A stretch of DNA of 64,000 nt from Crambe crambe (taxonomy: Eukaryota; Porifera; Demospongiae; Poecilosclerida; Crambeidae): the NCBI GenBank assembly GCA_963924555.1, contig OZ004583.1:496001-560000 (forward strand). The letters are read 5' to 3'. A program made the translations under genes and the position numbers. This document shows positions 1 through 9,902 of the stretch, one piece after another (position 1 is the first letter of the stretch; each line of letters starts with the position of its first letter). The notes beneath the pieces are model-generated. The model was not told where the DNA came from, did no database searches, and saw only the letters and a list, made by a program, of their open reading frames with translations.

Positions 1-2
1 CA

Positions 3-3000
3 ACAGGTTCCTCCAGCTCTTCTCTCTATGCAGAGACAGTGGACAACAGTGATTTAGCCCAGCAAGTCCTCTCCCTTCTCCTCAGAGTGAGTCCATGCCA
101 CGTCCATATTGAAACTGCCCCCACAATTATCTCTCCTCTAATTCCCTCCTCCTAGCATGTCGGTAACCCCAGGGCAGATGTGAAAGAGTCAATGCAGAAG
201 GCATACCAGGCCTCATTCCTACAGACCCCAAAGAAAAGTATCACCATCAAGAAGTCACAGACTGCCGAGGAGATGTTTGTGGTCACTCTTCGTAAAGTTG
301 TCTTCAATGAGTTGAGTTTTCCTCACGACCTTCGGAACAGTCCAATTTTTGAAGTTTTTTTGAATCACATCTTTCCTGTAAGTGAAAGTCATGTGATTGT
401 AATAGTATAGACTTTACTGTTAGAAAGAGATCTTGCAATAATAGAATCATGTGACTGTCATGTGATGACTATGATAGATCATATGATTATCATGTGACTA
501 TCCACCAAGGTACTGGATCACAACATTGAGTTTGGTCAGACTAAAGGCCTAATTCGCTTCATCCTGAAACTGCTAGGCTACTCAGCTGCCCCGCAGAGTG
601 AGGAGTGCAGTGGCCTACTGCAAGATAGGCAGCTACCAGAGAACGGACCCAGTTATAGTCTGGGAGCTCTCCCTTCTCAGCTACAAGCTCCATGGCTCCG
701 TGTCTTCTTTGTCATCATTTATAAGGTATACTACCTCAGCCAACAAGTGACACTTCCAAGTACACACACTTTAGACCCAGCCTTTTGTGCTTTGTAGAGA
801 GCTTGTCCTCTTTTAGAAGTTATTTAGGTATTTTTAGACTGTCCTTTGTTGAGAGGTTTGTCCTCTTTCAGAGTGTTGAGGTTGCACTGTAGTTGAGGGG
901 TTCGTCCTCTTTTAGAAGTTATTTATACTTTTAGATAGTCCTTTGTTGAGGGATGTTGAGGGGTTTATCCTCTTTCAGAGTGTCACTTTTCCTGCAGTAT
1001 ATCCACAATTGTTCTGACAGTGACTCTGCCCTGCAAAACCTTGACATGAATACGCTGGCTAGCTGGTGCATGCAGATTACCCTAAACTCCCTCGAGGCCC
1101 TCCCCCACGAGTGTCCAGTGCTCAACGGAACAGGGACACGTCCACACCCTGTGCTCCATCGCCAAGTGGAGTCCTTTGAGTATTCTGATAAGATTACAAA
1201 TAGGCGATCCAGAGGAGAGAACCCTGTGATTAGCGAGGGGGGACTAAGTGTAGCTCAGGGAGGAGGGAGAGAGGGGATGCTCACGCCCGTTCCTGAAGAT
1301 CCTAAAAATCAGGAAGATCTCAACCAATCAGATTCCGAGACCACTGAATCTGATGATCATGTGACCAGCCCTCTCAGAGCTAGAGGAAGAGGAGGGAGTT
1401 TTGATAAGAACGATAGTGGTGGTGCTACTTATTGGGATGATCATGTGACCAGCCCTCTTCGGGGAGGGGAGACCTCGGAGCAATCAGAGAAGAAAGGTAA
1501 GTATGCAAGAGAATTACTGAAACTATTAATCTTGTTGGACTGTGACTCAGCTCCAGCTCCGACCCCGTCCTCCCACCCGTGGACACAAGAACCACCCATT
1601 GGGAGGTGTGTCGTGTGTGGGAACCCGACTAACGAGTTTTCAGAGGAAGTAGTAGCACTTTGTTCGGTGGCCATCGGGACATTTTGCAACCGTCTTCCTC
1701 ACATGGTTCCACGCTACCTCGTCTCCAGAATCATCCCTGCTATTGCCAAGTGAGTCCATCCAAGACTGTTTGTTTGTTTGTTTGTTTGTTTGTTTGTTTG
1801 TTTGTTTAGAGTGTGAGTCCAGGTGGCAAATTGTTTTTTTTTTTTATGTTTAGAGTGGTGAGCCCAGGGTTCTACACCTGGCAAAAGTTCAACATCTCCA
1901 ACAACAACCCTTTACCAGGTTCAGCATCAGCCGTGGCACAGCACCTCCTTGCTTCTATCCTCACACAGTTTGGAGAGCGACGACTCTTTCTCTATCTCTT
2001 TGGGTACAACCATGACACCCTCAAGGAAGCCGTCTTCTCTGGCATTGCTGGGTCACTCGAGGACATGGAAGGGGAAGTCCCTGCTGATCAAACTGGAGGA
2101 GGAGATAAAGAAGGAGAAGAACAATTGTGTCACACTTCACCAATCAAATATTTTTTAGAGGTACAGAATCTTCTCTGTGTGCAAATTAATCTTTCCTTTA
2201 TTCTCAAACTAATTGAAATCTGAAAATAGGATTTAGGGCCTCTTAAAACAACAAACAAACAAACAAACAAACAAACAAACAAACAAACAAACAAACATAA
2301 AACTGTCTATACTGTACAGGATGCAAACTCATCACCGCATTTCAACCAAGACGTATCGAAGTACTCCTTCATCAATCTGGCGGCCTATCTTGAAGCCCTT
2401 GATAACATTCGTAGTCAGGCTCTGGCCACGGCTCCACCCATCTCTCTGAGTCGTGATCTCCTCCTGTGGGATGTGTTCCTCAAGAAGGTAAAGGGTCACA
2501 CTGAGATTCTGAGGAGCAGGAAAGCTGTCAAGTCTCTATTTCAAATCATCATTAGACTCTTCCAGTATACCATAGATTACCAGGTAAATCCAGTATACTA
2601 TGACCAGACACTCCTAGTATACTGAATCTAGATTCTAGTATACTGAATTCCAGTATACCAGATGTTTGTTTGTTTGTTTGTTCGTTCGTTTGTTGTTTTC
2701 TAGCTTCCCCAGTACTCGTTGAGCAACTACAAGGCACACGCAGTGCAAAGTGTGATCCAGTCCCTCACTGCCATCCTGGAGACAGCACTCCACAACGTCT
2801 ATTGTCCCTTAGGAGGCATAGTCATGCTGGGGGGCCTTTGGTACAAGGTCTTTCAGCAACATAGCCACAGGGTAGGTCACATGGTAGTCATAGGACGGAA
2901 GTGAATATAATTTTCACCATCTTGACAGGAGTCAGAGAAATTGGTGAAGCTGCTGATCTACGAGTTAAGAAAGGCCTTAAAAGCAAAGACAACTACAGTG

Positions 3001-5109
3001 GAGGTTGTTACCCCAGAGAACTTCCTTGCTCTCATACAAGTGAGGAAACCCCTGCTCATTAAATCATTTAATTTCAGAATTCCATTTGAAACATCAGGTT
3101 CTATTACTAGAGGAGAATGGATACCTTGGATATGTGGATGGGCTCACTCAGATGAAACACTTTGCTCCTGAATTGGTAAATAATAATAATTAATAATGAT
3201 AGGGGAACCCTCGAATAATAATAGACACACTTGGGACCCAGTCTTTTATCTTTTGTAGAGAAGTTGTCCTCTTTTGGAGGTTATTTTGTAGCCATGGACC
3301 TTGTCCTTTGTTGAGATTCAGTGTAATACATACTGCACTACAATTACCTTCTCTTTCTTCTCAACAGACACAGGAGTTCGAAATCCATTGTCTCCCTGTG
3401 ATACAATCATCTCAATGGGACTTCCTGGATGTCCTCAACTTCCTCATCACTCCATCACTCCAGTGGCAGGAAGTGGGTGTGGTTTATAGCATTAATCCAC
3501 ACTATTTTATTTAGTTAAATTAATTCCAGATGGTTTCTCAGCTCAAGCTCTCCCTGGCACAGTTGATAGCTCTAAGAGTGCAACATGGCCGACTTCCAGA
3601 TGATAAACTCAGGAAAATGATTGCTGGAGACAACAAAATCACGATCTCCTCCAGGCAAGTGGATTCTTTGTTTTTTTCTTAATTGCAACCGAGCAAGCCA
3701 TTAGGGGGTTGAATGAGAGGGCACTAATTTAATCTTCTTCTGGTTCCGTCTTTTGCAGTTCTGTCCTTTGCAATACGGCTGCTCGCCACAATGCTTTGTT
3801 AATGTTATATCGGTTGATTTGATCCTCCCTTCAAGACTCTTTATGAATAGACAATAATATTGTAGCAAGTCACACCCAGACTATCTGTGCTAAGGGTGAC
3901 CAATGATGTGTGAAAATTTAAAATCCTGCAGCTCTAAATCAGGGAGTGGAGTGTCTAGCCAATGGCAGTCCTGCTTTGACACTCTCCATATGTTGTCCTG
4001 GTTGCTGTTGGGGGCCATGAGTCATAATGCCATACACTCAGTTGCCTCGGAGATGAAGTCAGTGACTAGCAGTGGTGGGTTGTGTTTGCTGATGGAGAGT
4101 CTTTCCTCAAAGATGGAAGACGTAGTCAAAAGAGCCGTATTCCTCACCAAGAGTGTGCTCCAAAGATTGGCCACATACGAACCAGAGGTAAGTGATTTGA
4201 TGGTCCATTAATTTTGTGTGTCTTCATCCATTTCTTTCTGGTTTGCAGCTCAAATCTGACTATCTTGAAATGACTTTTGTGTTTGGTGCTGTAAGTACCT
4301 AGCATGTAATTACTGCATAAATATTATAGGGGCAGTGGGTGGTAGTGCCCATTAATGTTTTTCTCATTTGCTAGATTCTCACAGTGTACATTGAGTTATA
4401 TGCTAAGGAGGACTCCGCCCCTCTGATACTAGAGTACTGGGAGAAAGTATGTGGCTGTCTCTCCTACTACCTCATCAATAAAATGGAAGTGTGTTCCCCT
4501 CAACAGCTTGCACGTACCACCTTGGTATGTAGAGTGTGCATTATTTGAAAGCATCTTTCTGTTCCCTCAAATACCACCTTGGTCTATAGAGTGTGCATTA
4601 TTTTGAAAGCAGTTCCCTCACGTACCACCTTGGTATGTATGTATAGTGTGCTTTATTTGAAAGCATCCTAACTATTCTCTTTGTTCCTAATACTGTTGCA
4701 CCTTTTCATAAATCTTTTGTTCTTCTTTAGTATTGTACTGAGGTGATACATAGCTTGAATGAGCAAGTGATGACAAGGATTAGGGAGATTGATCTCTCCT
4801 GCTACCCTCTCCTCCTGCCAGTCTGGCAAGAAGTAGCCACCAAGACTCTACCCAATAAGAGAGTGGTGAGTTTCAGTTTTAACCACCAAGGTATAAGTGT
4901 GGGTGGGTGGGGACTGTCCTTTTTTTGGCGGTAATTCTGATTCACTAGGGACTAGTCTTTCCCCACCCCCATTTTTTTTTTTTTTCTTTCAGACCTCTAT
5001 GACTACCAGAGAGGCAACCCACACACCTGTCAATATATGGTTTGATGAAGCTGTGGCTGAACTACTCCGGATTGAATTTGAGTCCATCCCTAACAACTTG
5101 TTAAAATAG
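3..5109 (+). CDS. C-terminal part of a large helical-repeat protein (UNC79-like is a weak candidate)
   Basis: Eighteen exons can be chained with consistent phase: 3-86, 156-377, 510-725, 998-1496, 1551-1749, 1854-2160, 2320-2583, 2704-2871, 2929-3039, 3098-3175, 3368-3472, 3530-3654, 3759-3812, 3932-4187, 4249-4290, 4375-4524, 4731-4865 and 4993-5109 (TAG). They encode about 1,043 residues; the start lies left of the window. The protein is rich in amphipathic helices, as in ARM/HEAT-type scaffolds. It has an acidic/serine-rich disordered insert (around 1190-1500) and a short Cys pair (RCVVCGN) near 1605. I do not recognise it firmly. The block after the Cys pair, with an F-x-W segment and a following helical stretch, reminded me of the NALCN channel accessory protein UNC79, but that rests on memory only. 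The 3530-3654 exon ends in a GC donor. The 1497-1550 intron is only 54 bases and preserves frame. The gene converges on H2B, with 131 bases between the two stop codons. Confidence 0.7.
770..990. repeat. Dispersed GAGGACAACCTCTC element, tandem pair
   Basis: Two related blocks of about 100 bases, each with TTGTCCTCTTTTAGAAGTTATTTA then GTCCTTTGTTGAG-type segments (split here to short motifs). It lies in an intron of the leftmost gene. See also 3195-3315, 29990-30150 and 50213-50325. Confidence 0.65.
3195..3315. repeat. Dispersed GAGGACAACCTCTC element copy
   Basis: GGGGAACCCTCGAATAAT followed by GTAGAGAAGTTGTCCTC and GTCCTTTGTTGAGAT. Same family as at 770-990 and 29990-30150. Confidence 0.65.
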
Positions 5110-5167
5110 TCATGCAAATCATTTCATTTTTTAAATTTATTTTACCCCATTAGTGATTTAAAAAGTG

Positions 5168-5177
5168 CCATCTTTTG
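5168..5177 (-). promoter_or_regulatory. Histone downstream element (U7 snRNA pairing site)
   Basis: Nine bases past the stem-loop the minus strand reads CAAAAGATGG, a purine-rich block resembling the histone downstream element that pairs with U7 snRNA. Cleavage would fall between this block and the stem-loop. Function is inferred from position and composition. Confidence 0.7.
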
Positions 5178-5186
5178 ATCAGTGGT

Positions 5187-5202
5187 GGCTTTGAGAAAAG
5201 CC
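5187..5202 (-). promoter_or_regulatory. Histone mRNA 3' stem-loop of H2B
   Basis: Read on the minus strand this is GGCTTTTCTCAAAGCC: a 6-bp stem starting with GG-C, closed over a 4-base pyrimidine-rich loop, 38 bases after the H2B stop. This matches the SLBP-bound stem-loop of replication-dependent histone mRNAs in size, spacing and sequence pattern. Confidence 0.93.
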
Positions 5203-5240
5203 GGTTTTGAAGAAAAAAGAAAATGAGAAGAGCAGTTCTT

Positions 5241-5612
5241 TTACTTGCTGCTGGTGTATTTGGTGACAGCCTTGGTCCCCTCAGACACTGCATGCTTGGA
5301 AAGCTCTCCAGGGAGGTGGAGCCTGACAGCAGTCTGGATTTCCCTGCTGGAGATGGTGTGCTTCTTGTTGTAGTGAGCAAGCCTGGAGGCCTCTGTGGCG
5401 ATCCTCTCGAAGATGTCGTTGACAAAGGAGTTCATGATGCTCATGGCCTTGGAAGAGATTCCAGTGTCGGGGTGCACCTGCTTCAGCACTTTGTAGATGT
5501 AGATGGAATAGCTTTCCTTGCGAGACTTCTTTCTGCGCTTCTTGTCTCCAGCTGGCTTGCTCTTGGTGGCGGCTTTCTTCTCGCCTTTCTTGGATGCAAC
5601 TTTGCCGGGCAT
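5241..5612 (-). CDS. H2B: Histone H2B, replication-dependent type
   Basis: An intronless 123-residue protein. It has a Lys-rich N-terminal tail followed by the classic H2B histone fold ([20 protein letters not shown], then [19 protein letters not shown] and [20 protein letters not shown]), and it ends in AVTKYTSSK. It pairs with H2A in the nucleosome. I chose the ATG at 5612 because it gives MPGKVASKK, the usual short tail; an upstream in-frame ATG at 5675 would add 21 residues unlike any H2B and would start inside the leader. The gene has a TATA box, a CCAAT box, E2F-like sites and a histone 3' stem-loop (all listed separately), so it looks S-phase regulated and non-polyadenylated. No other histone gene is in the window, so it is an orphan rather than part of a visible cluster. 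Identification is essentially certain. Confidence 0.97.
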   Translation of the reverse strand: MPGKVASKKGEKKAATKSKPAGDKKRRKKSRKESYSIYIYKVLKQVHPDTGISSKAMSIMNSFVNDIFERIATEASRLAHYNKKHTISSREIQTAVRLHLPGELSKHAVSEGTKAVTKYTSSK

Positions 5613-5699
5613 CTTGAAGATTTGGAGGGCTTTGTTTTTTTGAAGATCACTTGAAGAATTCTTTGAAGAGATCAATGCTGTCCTTCTTCTCGGCGGTTA

Positions 5700-5856
5700 C
5701 TTTTATAACGAGGTTGAGGTGGATAGATCGTGGAGGATCATTTCCAACTTGTCCAATCAGATCGCCGGAATTTGGCGGCAAATCCTCCTGCGATAGGGTC
5801 GGGTAACTAAATGCTGATTCAGCAGCCCGCCAAAATTTATTGAATTTTGGCGGGCT
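5700..5856 (-). promoter_or_regulatory. H2B promoter: TATA, CCAAT and paired E2F-like sites
   Basis: On the minus strand a TATAAAAG box lies at 5700-5707, about 90 bases before the ATG. A CCAAT box (CCAATC on the plus strand) is at 5753-5758. An E2F-like TTTGGCGG occurs at 5773-5780. At 5824-5836 and 5844-5856 two 13-base arms form a perfect inverted repeat, each containing TTTTGGCGGGC, the canonical E2F core. Together these make a compact cell-cycle promoter, fitting a replication-dependent histone gene. The palindrome may also overlap the 3' flank of PKA-RII, since AATAAA occurs in its spacer on the minus strand. Confidence 0.75.
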
Positions 5857-6098
5857 CTTAAGACATGCGCACAATCGCCACTCTCTAATTATAAAATCAC
5901 TCTTGAGAAATACAAGGGAATCTCATAGTACAGTAGTCATAGCCCACTTTCTTCCTTTACAATAAAAATAACATATTCTAAAGCATGTGTCATGAGACGA
6001 CCAAAACAGAATCATATCACAAAAATTGAATGGCCTTCATTGCTAGAATAGTCAGGTGTGATGGGAAAGGTTGTGTGTATATATAATTGTATAGGAGA

Positions 6099-9000
6099 TT
6101 AGCGTGTTTCTGATAAGTCCAAAGTGGTTCCAAATAACTCCATCAGCTGCTCCTCGTAATTAGAGAAGTTTCTCTTCATGACTTCAATGCAGGGTCCAAG
6201 CAGACGCTCGAATGCACCAACTTCAAGCACTGAATACAAATATTCAGTGAAGGTTATTGGAAGAAATGTGGTCCCTTAACGTAGCATACCTGCACATGTC
6301 ACACTGCCCACTGCATGTACTGAAGCAGCTCTGGGCTTATTTGTAATCAAAGCAAGCTCTGAAAAAGGAAAGGAGATTTTTTTTTTTTTAATTTCTTTTT
6401 CTGACAGTGCTGGCTACTTGCCTCCAAAGTATTGGCCTGAAGTACATGTGCTTAACTCCACGACATTGCCAGGGTTAGCCTATACAGAGAGAAAAATAAG
6501 ACATCATAATAGTTAGTGTGTTAGAGATTGATCAGAGGCAGCTTACTGGGTCTTCACGTGTGATTTTTGCTGTACCGCTCTCAACTATATAGAATGCATC
6601 TGCTTCATCATCCTGGTAAAGGAGAGAAGCAGGAAAGTGGAAGAGAGTAAAGTAAGGGCAATGGTATGTTATAATACATACCTGTTTGATAATACACTGT
6701 CCATCTTGATAATACTTTCTTTCCAGGGCATCTGCCAGATTCATCAGCTCATAAGGCTGCATAGTTGCATAACAAATGCTAATAAGATTGTGTGCAGACA
6801 GAATATACTCACCTCCAGAGTCTTCAACATCGGCACAGATTCCAAAAACGACTCGTACATTTGCCTCTGAATCATACAGTAATAAGTGGTTCATTAATAG
6901 TATCCCCCTCCCCTACTGCTCCTCCTCCTCTAGTGGTTTCCTACCTTTTTGGCAGCTGCTCCACAGATGATTCTTTTGAAGGTCTGTCGGTCCTGGAATG
7001 TGTCAGAGAAAGTTGTATCAAATCAAAATGGTGCACAACAAATAATGCAGGTCACTCACCAAAGCCCAAATAACAGCATTTGAAGTAGCAACAACTGTGG
7101 CTGCCCTGCAGATAAATAGGTACATCATAATGGGATGAGAATGTATTGCTCTAAGTTATTTGAAAGAACACATTAACATACCTAGGTGTGTTGTACATCA
7201 AAGCCAGCTCTCCAAAACTGCCTTGATTATCATAGTTAAACACCTATCGAAAAATTAACTCAGTGCATGAGCTCTACTTAATCATTGGGAAAAGGTTAAT
7301 TATTTCCTTACCAGTTTGGGCTCCTCTCCATTGGCAGATACAAACACATCAAAGGTGCCACTACAAAAAAGAGTCACAATAATTATTATCAGACCAGCAG
7401 TCACCAGTACAAACATCAGAGCAAGCACAACTCCACTTAACATTTAGTATATTCAGAGTATAAACTAGTAATTCTCCATACATAGCAATTAATAACATTA
7501 GTATACGTCACACAGTGCCTCCTTTGAAGGCAAATTTGCTACAGAGGAACCCAGAGCTAGAAAATAACTTCTGGTCACCGGTCATTTTCCAACCATTTCT
7601 TGGAACTGGCCAACCGAATTTAGTATTACAAGATACTGAATGTCCGAGTGCCTTATTTCTAACTCTCGAGCCATTTTTCAACCAAGTTCGCTTATCATTA
7701 GTGTATTCTACATTGCTTTCTACATTGCTTGCACTATCTTTTTTAACAGCCCTGAGGTGGTCTGAGAATAGGGCGGTGGCAAAAAAAAAAGGTATTGTGG
7801 GAGAAAATTGAAGGAAAATTTAGCGCTTGATGTGTAGTAGTCTTACCACTACATACCTGTCAACTACGTAGAAATTATCACCATCATCACCTTGCTCAAT
7901 GACATGATCACCAGATGAAACCTAAGTGGGTAAACACACCATTATGACATCATTTTACATCATCATAGACACCCTGCCCGCCTACTACCATGTTGTAGGC
8001 ATGGCTACAATACTGATTGCTGCCACACATACAAGTATGTATTCTCAAACCTTCAGTAAGAACTTCTATAAATTCTTCCTTGTAAGAAATGTCCAGAGTT
8101 ATGTAATATATCAATATGTCATATTGCATCATAGAGCATCATCATAATAATGATAACAGTACCAGCTGTTTACACTATGTCTGATTCTTAAAAAATAACA
8201 GTATACAACTTGTCATACTGCATCATAGAGCATCATCACATAACAGCATGAAGTGTTATATACCACCCATCTGCTCTCTCTCTCTCTCTCTCACTCACTA
8301 AACTCCGTATCAGAGAAAAGCTCATTACATATGTGAACACATCAAGTAAAAATCAGGATTAAATCACATTTTAAAGTTTTTGAGTAATTGATTCTTGAAG
8401 TGCAAACTTTAAGAATCAATTACTCAAGAATCAATTACTCAAAACTTTAAAATGTGATTTAATCCTGATTTCTACTTGATGTGTTCACATATTCTATTAT
8501 GCAATTAAACGGAGAAATGCAAGAAGCATAATCTGATCTAATTCACTGGAGTGGTAGACTTGGAAAAGCGTCAAATTCATGTTCAATGTATACATGCATC
8601 AATTGAGTAACTGCATGCATACTGCCAACCATGAAGCCTCTGTATTTATCAAGAGCTTCCCCAGACATTTTGTTCCTACATAATATAACATGAAGCCCGC
8701 CAACATGAGCACCTACAACACTCACTGAAACATGTTTGTTTGCTTTCACAAAGAAAAGCCGTTGATACACTCAAATTCCTCAAAATGATATACAGATCCA
8801 GCATGTAATGTATGCATGTATGTCTGTATGTTCACATGTATACTAGCATGCATGTCATCTTATTTTCAAGAGCCCAGGTCTGGCTAGGTCCCCAAGTGTC
8901 AACTACACCCTCTAGCACTATGTGGTTATCTCTTTTGAAGTAGAATGTGCAGACACACACCTTTCTTTCAAATATTGCATCCAGCACTTCATCATACTGC

Positions 9001-9686
9001 TCTTGGTCTAGACTCCGAAAGAGAAAACTCTTGGACACAGCTCCAGCTAATCTCCTTCGCTGTTCGTCTGTCTTTGGGTGCACAACCTGTTTCAATACAG
9101 AGATAAAACTTGAATGAAGATAAATATTTTATTGCATTATTGCAAACCTTCTCTACAGCTTCATCATCTTCTCCTGGTTCATACGACTCGGCAAAAACTG
9201 ATTTTCTTCGCCGGTCCATGCCAGCCCGATAAGAAGGAGGTGGGGCAAAATCATCATCAATATCTATTATTAAAGATATCGTTATGGTTGGTGGGGGGGT
9301 CTGCCCGGCACAAAAAAATTCAAAGAATTTGATAAATATTTTGGATGGAGGTAGCTAGCACAGTCTTAAAAGGCAGTCCACCTTAATTTAATATAATGAG
9401 TAAATATTAAAAGTAGAATGCACCCCACAGTAGCTGAATGCTGCTTGCTAGACACAATAATTGTGTTTGAAAAAATTCAGTCTATGACTATACCTTCTAT
9501 TGTCATTTCCATCTCAGCTGTACTGGCTTGCTCGGACACAGAAGAACCTCCTTGCTTTCTTGACATGTTCAACTCGTTAAAGTAACTAGCTGCGAATTCC
9601 ACCAAGTCCTTGGGTTTCTCTCTCAACACTGTCACAGCAAACTCTTCCAGGAGCTCGCTCAGGCCTTCTGGAACAGTTACACTCAT
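6099..9686 (-). CDS. PRKAR2: cAMP-dependent protein kinase type II regulatory subunit
   Basis: Fourteen exons, from 9686 down: 9494-9686, 9148-9263, 8961-9086, 7857-7921, 7312-7360, 7182-7243, 7060-7105, 6945-6992, 6813-6866, 6682-6756, 6547-6612, 6422-6479, 6290-6358 and 6099-6229, giving 385 residues. It binds cAMP and holds the PKA catalytic subunit inactive. Residues 1-45 are the RIIa dimerisation/docking domain ([17 protein letters not shown]). The inhibitor site RRRKSVF (about 82-88) has a phosphorylatable Ser, which marks a type II rather than type I subunit. Two cyclic-nucleotide-binding domains follow, each with an intact phosphate-binding cassette ([18 protein letters not shown] and [16 protein letters not shown]). 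I started at 9686 (MSVTVPEGL); the ATG 26 codons upstream adds residues foreign to the family. The intron after exon 12 starts with GC. It lies 216 bases downstream of UPF2 on the same strand. Confidence 0.96.
7922..8960 (-). other. Large intron of PKA-RII
   Basis: This 1,039-base intron separates exons 3 and 4. I found no coding exon in it. It carries a short (TC)n run at 8275-8292 and a fold-back element at 8329-8492 (listed separately). Confidence 0.7.
8329..8492. mobile_element. Fold-back (MITE-like) element
   Basis: A near-perfect inverted repeat: the left arm from 8329 (ATATGTGAACACATCAAGTA) is mirrored by the right arm ending at 8492, with about 75 bases per arm and a tandemly doubled 15-base segment (AAGAATCAATTACTC) near the centre of the right arm. 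It has no coding capacity. The structure is that of a miniature inverted-repeat element or a long hairpin. Confidence 0.75.
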
Positions 9687-9902
9687 CTCACACTTGTATT
9701 GAAATAGCGAGTTGGAGCAAAAACGCCTATCTGGAGTTAGACTGTTATCACGAGCTGTTGCCACACCGTCACGTTGTGATTAAAAAATCTCACCAAAGAA
9801 ATCCCACAGCTCTTTAGATTTTGAAATTATGGAATTTATTAATTGAATACGTTTAATTAGAGTCAGATGTCATGCGCGCGCGTATAATGCATGCATAATT
9901 AA

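Noticed and set aside
5223-5654. 143-codon open frame antisense to H2B
   Set aside because: Shadow of the H2B reading frame; no protein-like composition.
5613-5675. Upstream in-frame ATG extending H2B by 21 residues
   Set aside because: The extension is unlike any H2B tail and would place the start very close to the TATA box.
7515-7811. 98-codon plus-strand open frame inside PKA-RII intron
   Set aside because: No recognisable protein and no splice context; lies between two firm exons of the opposite strand.
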